Source of the DNA: Streptomyces niveus
GTDB taxonomy: Bacteria > Actinomycetota > Actinomycetes > Streptomycetales > Streptomycetaceae
Assembly (NCBI RefSeq): GCF_002009175.1
Contig: NZ_CP018047.1
Span: 2,542,001 to 2,606,000, forward strand
Length of the DNA: 64,000 nucleotides
Direction: 5' to 3'
The first letter of the stretch is position 1, and the number at the start of each line of letters is the position of its first letter. The position numbers and the translations under genes were made by a program. The notes under the pieces were generated by a model. That model made no database searches. It saw nothing but the letters and a program-made list of their open reading frames with translations, and had not been told where the DNA came from. Of the stretch, positions 1 to 7,896 are shown piece by piece.

Positions 1-136
1 TCATGCGCAGCGCGGCCGAATACATCTGGTCGAGATAGCCGAGTGCGTCCCGCTCGAAACGGGCGTTGCGCTCGGCGGCTGACTCTTCCCTGTGGCCGTC
101 GTCGGTCCCTGTGTCGGTCCCAGTGACCGGACCCAC
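1..136 (-). CDS. sigR: SigR-family ECF sigma factor, N-terminal part
   Basis: This is the N-terminus of a group IV sigma factor that runs off the left edge. Reading leftward from GTG at 136 gives [12 protein letters not shown], then [19 protein letters not shown]. That is the start of region 2 and closely resembles S. coelicolor SigR, which directs RNA polymerase to thiol-oxidative stress genes and is held by the zinc anti-sigma factor RsrA. GTG is preceded closely by a GGAG sequence and matches the start of the known short form. The same frame stays open upstream to ATG 322 (separate entry). The neighbouring SRAP, aroA and rsgA genes match the sigR/sigH neighbourhood of other actinomycetes. 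Only 45 codons are visible, so regions 2.2-4 cannot be checked. Confidence 0.85.
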   Translation of the reverse strand, partial: MGPVTGTDTGTDDGHREESAAERNARFERDALGYLDQMYSAALRM

Positions 137-322
137 CTCCTCCAACGCTGCGGCAGGCCCGAAGGCGGACCCACTCGAATCGGAGAATAGTCGACCTTGT
201 GCCGAGGCGGGCCGCGGTGCCGTCTCGCCCGGCGACCGAACAGGCGCGGTCCTGGGTGCGGAGAGCACCGTCCACTCCACTTCGGTGGCGTGCGACCGGG
301 CGGGGCAGATGGTCGAACCCAT
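137..322 (-). other. In-frame N-terminal extension of SigR (longer isoform start)
   Basis: The sigR frame continues without a stop from GTG 136 up to ATG 322. That ATG has a strong Shine-Dalgarno sequence (AAAGGGAG) 8 nt upstream. Starting there would add 62 residues, beginning [17 protein letters not shown], to SigR. In S. coelicolor a SigR-dependent upstream promoter produces an unstable longer isoform (SigR') with an N-terminal extension of about this size. The SigR-type promoter at 367-393 would give a transcript with a short leader before this ATG. The short form would need a separate promoter inside this segment, which I cannot pinpoint. Confidence 0.7.
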
Positions 323-366
323 GCGACGGACTCCCTTTCCAGGATCTGTGTACCGACATCTGGCAC

Positions 367-393
367 AACAGTCGCCGCCCACGACGCATTCCC
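367..393 (-). promoter_or_regulatory. SigR-type promoter for sigR
   Basis: On the minus strand the sequence reads GGGAAT (393-388), exactly 18 nt, then GTT (369-367). This matches the GGAAT-N18-GTT consensus of SigR promoters. It lies about 45 nt upstream of the ATG of the long SigR isoform, which suggests positive autoregulation. The upstream hydrolase gene stops at 414, so the promoter sits just beyond its 3' end. Confidence 0.8.
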
Positions 394-413
394 GGGTGCG
401 CGGCCACGCTCTG

Positions 414-1058
414 TCAGCGGGCCGACTGTGACCGGATCCACTTCCCGACGCCGTCGGTGAGGACGGTCAGCGCCTCGTCCTGGGTGATCGTGGCCCGCTT
501 GGGGACGGTGAAGGAGTGGTCCGCGTACGGCACCTCAAGAATGTCGTGACCGCCGTCGGGGAATTCGGCGGGCTTCCCGAAGGGGTCGTTGCCTCCTTGG
601 ACGACGAGCGTCGGCACTCCGGCCTCGAGGAGTTCGTCCGCGCGGGACTTCTCCGGCCGGCCTGGCGGGTGCAGCGGGAAGCTCAGTGCCAGTACGGCGT
701 GGGCACCCAGCTCGTATGCGGTACGGCAGGCCACCCGCGCCCCGGCGCTGCGCCCGCCCGCCACGACGGGCAGACCGCGCTTCGCCAGCGCGGGCCACAA
801 GGCCCGCCAGCCGGTGTCGAGGGTCTGGGGCGCCGGCGCCAGCTTCTTCCCGGCGACCCGCCACGGCTGCTCGACCAGGGCCACGCTCACCCCGAGCGGG
901 GGCAGCGCCGCGGCGAGCGCCTGTAGGTCGCGTGCCTCGATGCCGCCGCCGGCGCCATGGCTGACGGCGAGGACGAGGCGGGTGGCCGTGCCCTTCTTGG
1001 GAGGGTGCCAGGTGATACGGGCGTCGCCCGCGGGAGTGTCGACGATCTCGCTCTGCAT
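414..1058 (-). CDS. Alpha/beta-family hydrolase (KANL3/TEX30-like)
   Basis: A 214-aa protein with the features of small alpha/beta hydrolases: an early SHGAGGG oxyanion-type loop, the nucleophile elbow GRSAGAR, an acidic position in QGGNDPFG and a C-terminal DHSF histidine. This spacing fits the KANL3/Tex30-like group found in many actinobacteria; the substrate is unknown. The frame can also start at GTG 1073, but ATG 1058 is preferred. It has no ribosome binding site, but a hexamer GATCCT lies 7 nt upstream, as in other apparently leaderless genes in this window. The gene lies between SRAP and sigR on the same strand. Confidence 0.75.
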   Translation of the reverse strand: MQSEIVDTPAGDARITWHPPKKGTATRLVLAVSHGAGGGIEARDLQALAAALPPLGVSVALVEQPWRVAGKKLAPAPQTLDTGWRALWPALAKRGLPVVAGGRSAGARVACRTAYELGAHAVLALSFPLHPPGRPEKSRADELLEAGVPTLVVQGGNDPFGKPAEFPDGGHDILEVPYADHSFTVPKRATITQDEALTVLTDGVGKWIRSQSAR

Positions 1059-1185
1059 GCGCACCAGGATCACATCGGCGCGCCGGAACGGCGGGGATTC
1101 CTGCCTGTGCGCGGCACGCGGCCTCTTTAGGACCTCCGTCCGAGGGGACGGCCTCCGCCCCGCCTCTCCAGAAGCTCCAGAAGCT

Positions 1186-2001
1186 CTAGAAGAGGGTGCT
1201 CTCCTCGGGCGCCGCCAGCTCCTCCAGCAGCTCCGGGCCGTTGTTCCGTACGTTGCTGACCGCCGTCGGCACGGGATAGGCCCGCATCAGCCCCTCCGGG
1301 GGCGGCGCCAGCAGCTCGCGCAGCTGCTCCACGTCCGTACGGGCCGGATCCAGCCAGGCGTCCCACCGGTCGGGCGTCAGCATCAGCGGCATCCGGGGGT
1401 GGATGTCGGCGAGCGATCCCGGTCCCTCGGCGGGGGCCACCCCGAGCGGGCCCGTCTCCGCCTCGGTGGTGATGACCGAGCAGGTCACCCACCAGGCGTT
1501 CGGATGGTCGTCGGGCAGGGTCTTGTCGCGCCAGAACTCGTACAGACCGGCCATGGCCATGACCGACCCGTCGGCCGGGGTGACGAAGTACGGCTGCTTG
1601 CGGGGCCGCTTCTTCTTGCCCTGCTCCTCCAGCTGCCGCTCCTCGGGGGCCGTGACCCACTCGTAGTAGCCGTCGGCCGGTATGAGGCAGCGCCTGGAGG
1701 CGAAGGGCCGCCGGAAGGAGGGCTTCTCGTGCACCGTCTCCGCACGCGCGTTGATCATCCGGGCGCCGCCCTCGGGCGTCTTGGACCAGGACGGCACGAG
1801 CCCCCACTTGAGCGTGCGGAGCTGACGTACGGGCGCGGGATCGTCGGCGCCCTTCACCGGGCGCTCCAGGACGACGTAGACCTCTTTGGTGGGCGCGACG
1901 TTCCAGTCGGGCGCGAGGGTCTCCTGCGGCTCCCACTTCTCGACCTCGAAGAGCCCGACGAGATCCTCCGGCCTCCGGCTCGCCGCGTACCGACCGCACA
2001 T
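1186..2001 (-). CDS. SRAP-domain abasic-site processing protein (YedK/HMCES family)
   Basis: A 271-aa SOS response-associated peptidase (SRAP) homologue. These proteins form a thiazolidine crosslink with abasic sites in single-stranded DNA through the N-terminal cysteine. ATG 2001 is chosen because it puts Cys at position 2 (MCGRYA), which is essential after methionine removal, and because an AAGGGG sequence lies a few bases upstream. Other family motifs are NARAE (about residue 100), the PADGYYEW segment and the HPRMP motif with the active-site His. The gene sits beside sigR, as its mycobacterial counterpart sits beside sigH. Length is normal for the family. Confidence 0.9.
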   Translation of the reverse strand: MCGRYAASRRPEDLVGLFEVEKWEPQETLAPDWNVAPTKEVYVVLERPVKGADDPAPVRQLRTLKWGLVPSWSKTPEGGARMINARAETVHEKPSFRRPFASRRCLIPADGYYEWVTAPEERQLEEQGKKKRPRKQPYFVTPADGSVMAMAGLYEFWRDKTLPDDHPNAWWVTCSVITTEAETGPLGVAPAEGPGSLADIHPRMPLMLTPDRWDAWLDPARTDVEQLRELLAPPPEGLMRAYPVPTAVSNVRNNGPELLEELAAPEESTLF

Positions 2002-2204
2002 GTTCGACCACCCCTTGCCCATGACCCGACGCGCTTGCGCCGGATCACGCTACCGACACCCCTCCAACCCTCGCAGATTGTCCGGTGCCGGTGTGCCGGG
2101 GCGGGTGGCGGACGGTGGTCGGGCCGCCGCCGCCCTGTCGGGGCCGGGGACAGCCCCCGGCCCCGACAGGGACGGACCTCGACTCCGCTCCGCCCTCGCT
2201 CGGG

Positions 2205-2720
2205 TCAGCGGATGTTGACGTCGACGCAGGCGTAGAACGCGTTCGCGGTGTCGAAGACGTTCCAGACGGCCAGGACCTTCTGGTTGCCGCGGATGCTGCC
2301 GAAGTTGACGTTGTGGCTCACGGTCGCGCCGGGCTGGGCGCCGCCGTCGTTGAACTCGGCGACCTTGGTGTTGCCGACGAAGTACTGCCAGGTGCTGGTG
2401 CGGTGCCGCGCCGTCAGCGTCCAGGTGAACGTCTGGTTGGCGCTGATGTTGGAGCGCTGCCAGCCCTTGCTGTCGTCGTTCAGCTCGGCGAAGCGGCCGA
2501 CGCCGCCGTGACAGTTGTTCTGGCCCTTCGGGCCTTCGACGCTCTGCGGCTCCCACTTGATGTCGCCGCAGGAGACGACGCCGGTCTTGCACTGGTCCTG
2601 ACGGCTGGCGGGTGAGTTGATCCAGCCGTGTGCGCCGGCGGTCGGGGCGGGGAGGGTGACGGCGATGATCGGCGCGACCGCCGCACTCAGTACGAGGCCG
2701 AGGCGAGTTTTCTTGTGCAT
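2205..2720 (-). CDS. Secreted AA10 lytic polysaccharide monooxygenase (small, chitin type)
   Basis: A 171-aa precursor with a clear Sec signal peptide (basic MHKKTR, hydrophobic core, cleavage at TAGA|HGW). This leaves the copper-binding N-terminal histidine of the AA10 histidine brace; the second brace histidine is in LTARHRTSTW. The mature protein, about 141 residues, is very short and follows the plan of the smallest single-domain AA10 enzymes (EPQSVEGPKG, AFYACVDV), which act on chitin. ATG 2720 is selected over upstream in-frame codons because AGGAG lies 6 nt before it and it begins the signal peptide. A DasR-like palindrome lies about 190 bp upstream, consistent with control by N-acetylglucosamine metabolism. 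Confidence 0.9.
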   Translation of the reverse strand: MHKKTRLGLVLSAAVAPIIAVTLPAPTAGAHGWINSPASRQDQCKTGVVSCGDIKWEPQSVEGPKGQNNCHGGVGRFAELNDDSKGWQRSNISANQTFTWTLTARHRTSTWQYFVGNTKVAEFNDGGAQPGATVSHNVNFGSIRGNQKVLAVWNVFDTANAFYACVDVNIR

Positions 2721-3067
2721 GACAACTCCTTCGTGGTGACGCCCGACGGGACCGGCGCCGAAGGCGCGCGGGCTCCGGCCCGTGACGGACTCACTGCGTG
2801 TGGGGAACTCGCGAAGGTGCACGAACAGTTGCATCGACAGCTGTTGAGGTCCGGTGACGGTCCGGCGCCAGAGCTGTCGCGGGGCTTTCCATTCTTCGAT
2901 GTTCTACTAGGTCTAGACCATGACAGCCGCTCTCGGGCGGCGTCAAGACTTGAACTGCCCTTGACCGCACGTGGCTTGAAAGACCCCAGCAGCCGTGCGG
3001 GACCCCCGCCGTTCACCCAAGTGCCACACTGCGACGACGTACATCCTTCTAAGGAGCCGCCCGAGCG
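2721..3067. promoter_or_regulatory. Divergent intergenic region between LPMO and M50 genes
   Basis: No gene is recognised in these 347 bp. The region must hold the LPMO promoter (minus) and the promoter of the M50-like gene (plus). The only strong element is the DasR-type palindrome at 2907-2922. The plus-strand gene has AAGGAG about 11 nt before its ATG. Confidence 0.6.
2907..2922. promoter_or_regulatory. DasR-responsive element (dre-like palindrome)
   Basis: The perfect inverted repeat GGTCTAGACC (2910-2919) followed by A matches 11 of the 12 central positions of the dre consensus TGGTCTAGACCA bound by the GntR-family repressor DasR; outer flanks match less well. DasR represses chitinolytic genes and is released by phosphorylated amino sugars. 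The position upstream of a chitin-type LPMO makes this functionally sensible. Confidence 0.75.
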
Positions 3068-3805
3068 ATGATCAGCACCGACTCCACCGCCCTCGCGGCC
3101 GCCTCGATGGGCGATCTGTGGGACCGCGTCTTCGGCACCCAGCCCGTCCCGGAGGACTGGCTGGTGATCGCCACCGCCGTCGTCGCCCTCGCGGCCGTCG
3201 TCCCGCACTCCCTCTGGCGGCTGTCGCGCAACGCCGTCACCATCGCCCACGAGGGCGGGCACGGACTCGTGGCCCTCCTCACCGGCCGCAAGCTCGACGG
3301 CATCCGGCTGCACTCCGACACCTCGGGCCTGACCGTCAGCCGCGGCAAGCCCACCGGCATCGGCATGATCCTCACCGCGGCGGCCGGCTACACGGCCCCG
3401 CCGCTGCTGGGCCTGGGCGGCGCCTGGCTCCTCGCCGCGCACCACATCACGCTGCTGCTGTGGCTGGCCACGGCCCTGCTGCTGGTGATGCTCGTGATGA
3501 TCCGCAACGCGTACGGGGCGCTCACCGTCATCGTGACGGGTGCGGCCTTCCTGCTGATCTCCTGGCTGACCGGACCGACCGTGCAGGCCGCGTTCGCGTA
3601 CGCCGCGGTGTGGTTCCTGCTCCTCGGCGGCGTACGGCCGGCGTTCGAGCTCCAGTCCAAGCGGCGGCACGGCGGTGCCCCCGACTCCGACGCCGACCAG
3701 CTCGCGCGGCTGACGCACGTACCGCCCGCGATGTGGCTGTTCCTCTTCCACGCCGTCTCGCTGTGCTCACTGATCGGCGGAGGCACCTGGCTGCTCGGCC
3801 TGTAG
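3068..3805 (+). CDS. M50-family (site-2 protease-like) membrane metallopeptidase
   Basis: A 245-aa polytopic membrane protein. An HEGGH motif (residues ~60-64, in [13 protein letters not shown]) is the zinc-binding HEXXH signature of M50B-like peptidases. The following segments are hydrophobic and suggest about six membrane helices. The length suits the minimal M50B-like group without PDZ domains, and no substrate is evident. The ATG has AAGGAG upstream. It lies immediately before aroA on the same strand but is separated by about 150 bp carrying a probable aroA promoter, so co-transcription is not required. Confidence 0.75.
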   Translation: MISTDSTALAAASMGDLWDRVFGTQPVPEDWLVIATAVVALAAVVPHSLWRLSRNAVTIAHEGGHGLVALLTGRKLDGIRLHSDTSGLTVSRGKPTGIGMILTAAAGYTAPPLLGLGGAWLLAAHHITLLLWLATALLLVMLVMIRNAYGALTVIVTGAAFLLISWLTGPTVQAAFAYAAVWFLLLGGVRPAFELQSKRRHGGAPDSDADQLARLTHVPPAMWLFLFHAVSLCSLIGGGTWLLGL

Positions 3806-3940
3806 GGCCGCGGCGCCGTGGCCGTGGGGGCCCGGGGCGGACGCGGCGCTTCCGCGAGCCCGTCGATGCCCCCATACCACCTTCGTATTACGCCCCGATT
3901 TCAACGTATTTGATCGAGATCGGGGCCGTTGTGCAGCCAT

Positions 3941-3946
3941 TAAAGT
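3941..3946 (+). promoter_or_regulatory. -10-like hexamer for leaderless aroA mRNA
   Basis: TAAAGT ends exactly 7 nt before the aroA ATG at 3954. There is no ribosome binding site at normal spacing (AAAGG is only 2 nt away). A transcript starting at or next to the A of ATG is the simplest reading. Confidence 0.5.
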
Positions 3947-3953
3947 AAAGGCC

Positions 3954-5330
3954 ATGACCGAAAGCGCCGTGCACCCTGCCCTCTGGCCCGCCCCATACGC
4001 GAGCGGGGCCGTCGAAGCGACGGTCACCGTGCCCGGATCGAAATCGGTCACGAACCGCGGACTCGTCCTCGCCGCGCTCGCCGCCGAACCCGGCTGGCTG
4101 CGCCGCCCCCTGCGCTCACGCGACACACTCCTGATGGCGGACGCCCTGCGCGCGATGGGCGTCGGCATCGAGGAGACGGTCTCCTCCAGCTCGGCCGCCG
4201 CCGGCTCCATGACCCCCGCGCGCGGCGCCGGGGACCCGTCGTTCACCGGCGAGGCCTGGCGGATCTTCCCCAACGGACTGCACGGCCCGGCCACGGTCGA
4301 TGTCGGCAACGCGGGCACGGTCATGCGCTTCCTGCCGCCCGTCGCCACCCTCGCCGACGGCCCCGTCCACTTCGACGGCGACCCCCGCTCCTACGTACGG
4401 CCACTGGGCAGCGTCATCGACGCCCTGCGCGCCCTCGGCGCCCGCATCGACGACGAGGGCCGCGGCTCGCTCCCGCTGACCGTGCACGGCGGCGGCGCGC
4501 TGGACGGCGGCACGGTCGAGATCGACGCCTCGTCGTCGTCCCAGTTCGTCTCCGCGCTGCTGCTCTCGGCCCCGCGCTTCAACCAGGGCGTCGAGGTACG
4601 GCACGTGGGCGCCACCCTCCCGTCCCTGCCGCACATCCGGATGACCGTCGACATGCTGCGCCGCGTCGGCGCCCAGGTCGACGAGCCGGAGACGGGCGGC
4701 GAGCCCAACGTCTGGCGGGTCTCCCCCAGCGCGGTGCTCGGCCGCGACCTGACGGTCGAGCCGGACCTCTCCAACGCCCAGCCGTTCCTGGCCGCCGCCC
4801 TGGTGACCGGCGGCCGGGTGACCGTACGGGACTGGCCCACCCGCACCACACAGCCCGGCGACGCGCTGCGCCGCATCTTCACCGAAATGGGCGGTTCCTG
4901 TGAACTGACCGAACAGGGGCTGACGTTCACCGGCGGCGGCCGGATCCACGGCATCGACGTCGACCTGAGCGAGGTCGGCGAGCTGACCCCCGGCATCGCG
5001 GCCGTCGCGGCACTGGCCGACGGACCCTCCACGCTGCGCGGCGTCGCTCATCTGCGGCTTCACGAGACGGACCGGCTGGCCGCCCTCACCAAGGAGATCA
5101 ACGAGCTCGGCGGCGATGTCACCGAGACCGCCGACGGCCTCCACATCCGCCCGCGCCCCCTGCACGGTGGCGTCTTCCACACGTACGAGGACCACCGCAT
5201 GGCCACGGCCGGATCGATCATCGGACTCGTCGTCGACGGCGTGGAGATCGAGAACGTCGCGACGACGTCCAAGACCCTGCCCGATTTCCCGCAGATGTGG
5301 ACCGAGATGCTCGCGGGAGCGGGAGCCTGA
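3954..5330 (+). CDS. aroA: 3-phosphoshikimate 1-carboxyvinyltransferase (EPSP synthase)
   Basis: A 458-aa enzyme of the shikimate pathway that transfers enolpyruvyl from PEP to shikimate-3-phosphate. Family signatures are clear: [10 protein letters not shown] near the N-terminus (substrate-binding Lys, Ser, Arg), [11 protein letters not shown] (PEP loop), [13 protein letters not shown] (shikimate phosphate site) and [10 protein letters not shown] near the C-terminus. About 25 residues around 75-100 ([17 protein letters not shown]) form an insertion before the NAGT loop. The ATG lacks a ribosome binding site but has TAAAGT 7 nt upstream, suggesting a leaderless message. rsgA starts 5 nt after the stop codon, so the two genes are translationally close. 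Confidence 0.95.
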   Translation: MTESAVHPALWPAPYASGAVEATVTVPGSKSVTNRGLVLAALAAEPGWLRRPLRSRDTLLMADALRAMGVGIEETVSSSSAAAGSMTPARGAGDPSFTGEAWRIFPNGLHGPATVDVGNAGTVMRFLPPVATLADGPVHFDGDPRSYVRPLGSVIDALRALGARIDDEGRGSLPLTVHGGGALDGGTVEIDASSSSQFVSALLLSAPRFNQGVEVRHVGATLPSLPHIRMTVDMLRRVGAQVDEPETGGEPNVWRVSPSAVLGRDLTVEPDLSNAQPFLAAALVTGGRVTVRDWPTRTTQPGDALRRIFTEMGGSCELTEQGLTFTGGGRIHGIDVDLSEVGELTPGIAAVAALADGPSTLRGVAHLRLHETDRLAALTKEINELGGDVTETADGLHIRPRPLHGGVFHTYEDHRMATAGSIIGLVVDGVEIENVATTSKTLPDFPQMWTEMLAGAGA

Positions 5331-5334
5331 CGCG

Positions 5335-6345
5335 ATGCGCCGCTACGGCAAGAACCCCGACGAGGACGACATCCGCTCCCGCCCCAACCCCAAGGGCAAC
5401 CGACCGCGTACGAACATCCGCCCCAAGCACGAGGACGCGGCCGAGGGCATGGTCCTGACCGTCGACCGGGGCCGGCTCACCTGTCTGGTGGGTGACACCG
5501 TCGTCCTGGCGATGAAGGCGCGCGAACTGGGCCGCAAGGCCGCCGTGGTCGGTGACCAGGTTTCGCTCGTCGGCGACCTGAGCGGAAGGAAGGACACCCT
5601 CGCGCGCATCGTACGGATCGAGAAACGACGCTCCGTACTGAGGCGCACGGCGGACGACGACGACCCGTTCGAGCGCGTGGTCGTCGCCAACGCCGACCAG
5701 CTCGCCGTCGTCACGGCACTCGCCGACCCCGAGCCGCGGCCCCGGCTGATCGACCGCTGTCTGGTCGCGGCGTTCGACGCGGGCCTCGAACCGCTGCTGA
5801 TCCTGACCAAGTCCGACCTGGCGTCGGCGGACGAACTGCTGGAGACCTACCGGCCGTTGGGGATCCGTTACGTCGTCACGCGACGGGACGAACTGGCCAC
5901 CGGCGAGGCGGCCGACCGCGTACGCGAATACCTCGAAGGCCGGATGACGGCGTTCGTCGGGCACTCCGGCGTCGGCAAGACGACGCTCGTCAACGCCCTT
6001 GTGCCGGACGACAGGCGCCGTACGACCGGCCTGGTCAACGCGGTCACCGGGCGCGGCAGGCACACCACCACCTCGGCACTCGCGCTGCCTCTGGAGAAGG
6101 CGGACGGCTGGGTGATCGACACCCCCGGCATCCGTTCCTTCGGTCTGCACCACGTCGATCCCTCGCGCGTCATCCTGGCCTTCCCGGATCTCGCGCCGGG
6201 CACCGAGAACTGCCCGCGCGGATGCAGCCACGACGAACCGGACTGCGCGCTCGACGCGTGGGTGGCGGAGGGGCACGCCGACCCGTCGAGGCTCGACTCG
6301 CTGCGCCGTCTGCTCTCCACCAGGGAACGGCGCGAGGGCGACTGA
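5335..6345 (+). CDS. rsgA: Ribosome small-subunit-dependent GTPase RsgA
   Basis: A 336-aa circularly permuted GTPase that checks 30S subunit maturation. The GTPase motifs appear in permuted order: TKSD (G4) first, then GHSGVGKTT (G1/P-loop), a G2 threonine region after GRGRHTTT, and DTPGIRSFG (G3). An N-terminal OB-fold region precedes them. The C-terminal zinc motif is CPRGCSHDEPDC, with Cys and His ligands. ATG 5335 follows the aroA stop by 4 nt and uses GGGAG inside the aroA end as ribosome binding site. The aroA-rsgA pair is conserved in actinobacteria. Confidence 0.93.
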   Translation: MRRYGKNPDEDDIRSRPNPKGNRPRTNIRPKHEDAAEGMVLTVDRGRLTCLVGDTVVLAMKARELGRKAAVVGDQVSLVGDLSGRKDTLARIVRIEKRRSVLRRTADDDDPFERVVVANADQLAVVTALADPEPRPRLIDRCLVAAFDAGLEPLLILTKSDLASADELLETYRPLGIRYVVTRRDELATGEAADRVREYLEGRMTAFVGHSGVGKTTLVNALVPDDRRRTTGLVNAVTGRGRHTTTSALALPLEKADGWVIDTPGIRSFGLHHVDPSRVILAFPDLAPGTENCPRGCSHDEPDCALDAWVAEGHADPSRLDSLRRLLSTRERREGD

Positions 6346-6390
6346 TCCCGCCATGTTTGCCGCCCACAAGCCCCGGTAAGTGCATAAACT

Positions 6391-6430
6391 CACCAAGTCT
6401 CGGCAAGCCCTACCAAGGGTTACCAAGGCG
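6391..6430 (+). repeat. Four 10-bp-phased direct repeats upstream of the SMR gene
   Basis: Four consecutive 10-bp blocks carry the same core in the same orientation: CACCAAGTCT, CGGCAAGCCC, TACCAAGGGT and TACCAAGGCG. The consensus YACCAAG recurs every helical turn and ends 40 bp before the SugE/Gdx start. Head-to-tail repeats at one-turn spacing are typical of cooperative binding by a protein on one DNA face. It does not match the guanidine riboswitch classes I know. Confidence 0.5.
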
Positions 6431-6470
6431 CGGAAAAGACGCGGTGGGCGGATACGGGGAGGCACAGACG

Positions 6471-6797
6471 ATGGCGTGGCTGCTGGTCGTGGTCGCGGGG
6501 CTGCTCGAAACGGGCTTCGCCGTCTGTCTCAAGCTCTCCCACGGTTTCACCCGGCTCTGGCCGACGATCGCCTTCGCGGTCTTCGCGCTGGCCAGCTTCG
6601 GCCTGCTGACCCTGTCTCTCAAGAAGCTGGACGTCGGACCGGCGTACGCGGTGTGGACCGGCATCGGCGCGGCCGGTACGGCGATCTACGGGATGATCTT
6701 CCTGGACGACCTGGTCTCCACACTGAAGATTGTCTCGATCTCACTGGTCATCATCGGGGTCATCGGCCTCCAGCTCTCGGGTTCGTCCCAGCACTGA
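6471..6797 (+). CDS. SMR-family guanidinium exporter (SugE/Gdx type)
   Basis: A 108-aa four-helix membrane protein of the small multidrug resistance family. The conserved glutamate that binds protons and substrate is Glu13 in GLLETGF. The sequence LSHGFTRLWP after helix 1 and PAYAVWTGIGAAGTA in helix 3 match the SugE/Gdx subtype, which exports guanidinium. ATG 6471 is preferred because GGGGAGG lies 8 nt upstream and it begins helix 1. The gene overlaps the 3' end of the convergent TetR gene by 38 bp. Phased direct repeats upstream may be its control site. Confidence 0.88.
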   Translation: MAWLLVVVAGLLETGFAVCLKLSHGFTRLWPTIAFAVFALASFGLLTLSLKKLDVGPAYAVWTGIGAAGTAIYGMIFLDDLVSTLKIVSISLVIIGVIGLQLSGSSQH

Positions 6798-7746
6798 CCG
6801 AGGCGATCGGCCCGGCGACGGCCGCGCGCACCAGGCGCCCGACGGGCTCTCCGTCGGGCGCGACGACATGCGCGAGCGCGAGCCGCACGGCCAGCTCGCA
6901 CCGGAAGGCCAGCTCGGCGGACTCGTCCTTTGTACGGAGTGCGGGCTCGGGGGCACGGCTCGGGGCGACGGAACGGCCGTTCTCGGGCCGGGCCTGGTCG
7001 GGCCGGGCCTGATCCGGGCGGGGCTGGTCGGGTCGGGCCTGATCCGGGCGGGGCTGGTCGGGTCGGGGCTGATCGGGTCGGGGCTGATCGGGCCTGGCAC
7101 GCACCGGTCCGCGGTGCTGCGGCGTATGTCCCTGCCCGGCACGCGCCTGGTCCGCCCGTGCCTGTTCGACCCGTGCCTGTTCGACGCGTGCCCGCTGCAC
7201 CCGCCCCGCCTGCACGCGCAGCGGATCCGTACGCGGCTGGTCGCCCCGGAGCTGGTCCGTACGGCCCCGGCGGTCCGGCCGCCCCGGATCCAGCGCGGCC
7301 ACGGCCCGGTTCCGTACCGCCGCCACCAGCTCCGCCGGCGCGGGCGGCCCGGCGTCCGCGCGGCGCTGGGCGGGCGCGCCCCCCGGCGGGGCAGCAGGCC
7401 GCAGCGGACGGGGCGCCGGGTGACGCTCGGTCCAGCCATCGGTGAGAAGGGCCCGCAGCAGGGGTCTGGAGCGCGCCTCGGAGACCGTCCACTCGGCCAC
7501 CGACACCAGCCGGTCGACCGCGTCCGCCGGCTCGGCCAGCAGCCGCTCGACGCCGTACAGGTACAGATCCGCCTCGCGCCGTACGAGCGCGCGCGCGAGA
7601 CCGTCCTTGCTGCCGAACTCGTTGTAGAGGGTCTGCCGCGAGACCCCGCCGGCCGACGCGACGTCGACCATCCTGACGGCGGACCAGGACTGGTCCGTGA
7701 GCGCCGAAAGAGCGGCGTTGAGTAGGGCTTCACGCGCTGTAGGCAT
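6760..7746 (-). CDS. TetR-family regulator with tandem-repeat segment
   Basis: A 328-aa protein, well above the usual ~200 residues. The N-terminal 60 residues are a TetR helix-turn-helix (MVDVASAGGVSRQTLYNEFG). Residues ~200-275 are a low-complexity stretch built from repeated (A/P)RPDQ and RVEQA/RADQA units. A normal TetR ligand-domain end follows (ELAFRCELAVRLALAHVV), so the repeats are an internal expansion between conserved parts. Of two adjacent ATGs, 7746 gives better spacing (5 nt) to GGAGG. The gene is convergent with and overlaps the SMR exporter and is divergent from hisN. Regulation of the exporter is possible but unproven. Confidence 0.82.
   Translation of the reverse strand: MPTAREALLNAALSALTDQSWSAVRMVDVASAGGVSRQTLYNEFGSKDGLARALVRREADLYLYGVERLLAEPADAVDRLVSVAEWTVSEARSRPLLRALLTDGWTERHPAPRPLRPAAPPGGAPAQRRADAGPPAPAELVAAVRNRAVAALDPGRPDRRGRTDQLRGDQPRTDPLRVQAGRVQRARVEQARVEQARADQARAGQGHTPQHRGPVRARPDQPRPDQPRPDQPRPDQARPDQPRPDQARPDQARPENGRSVAPSRAPEPALRTKDESAELAFRCELAVRLALAHVVAPDGEPVGRLVRAAVAGPIASVSAGTNPRAGGR
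6990..7094 (+). repeat. Seven 15-bp tandem repeats inside the TetR gene
   Basis: Seven contiguous 15-bp units (GGGCCTGGTCGGGCC, GGGCCTGATCCGGGC, GGGGCTGGTCGGGTC and variants) encode on the minus strand the repeating pentapeptide (P/A)RPDQ. The unit length is a multiple of three, so gain or loss of units keeps the reading frame. A more degenerate block of 15-bp units (RVEQA-type) lies at about 7145-7200. Confidence 0.85.
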
Positions 7747-7812
7747 CATTGCCTCCCGGGCCGTTCGGCTCCGCACTCAGAGTTGACGCAGCCTCGCGCG
7801 CTGTCAAGAGGA

Positions 7813-7828
7813 CCGGACACGGGTCCGG
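7813..7828. promoter_or_regulatory. Inverted repeat in the TetR-hisN intergenic region
   Basis: CCGGAC-ACGG-GTCCGG is a perfect 6-bp inverted repeat with a 4-bp spacer between the divergent TetR and hisN genes. Position and symmetry suit a TetR-dimer operator; no binding evidence is available. Confidence 0.4.
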
Positions 7829-7883
7829 CCGCCCGCCGGCCGCCCGCGGCACCGGCCCGTAGCCCGATCTTGAACGCTGTCGA

Positions 7884-7889
7884 TACTGT
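7884..7889 (+). promoter_or_regulatory. -10-like hexamer for leaderless hisN mRNA
   Basis: TACTGT lies exactly 7 nt before the hisN ATG at 7897, and no ribosome binding site is present. Confidence 0.5.
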
Positions 7890-7896
7890 GACGACC

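Noticed and set aside
1..441. 146-codon minus-strand reading frame at the left edge
   Set aside because: It is in a different frame from SigR; the frame beginning VGPVTGTD matches SigR and has the ribosome binding site and promoter.
6346..6470. Guanidine riboswitch upstream of the SugE/Gdx gene
   Set aside because: I looked for ykkC, mini-ykkC and ykkC-III conserved sequences and hairpins and found only the phased CCAAG repeats.
6990..7094. CRISPR-like array
   Set aside because: The repeats are contiguous 15-bp coding units without spacers, and no cas genes are present.
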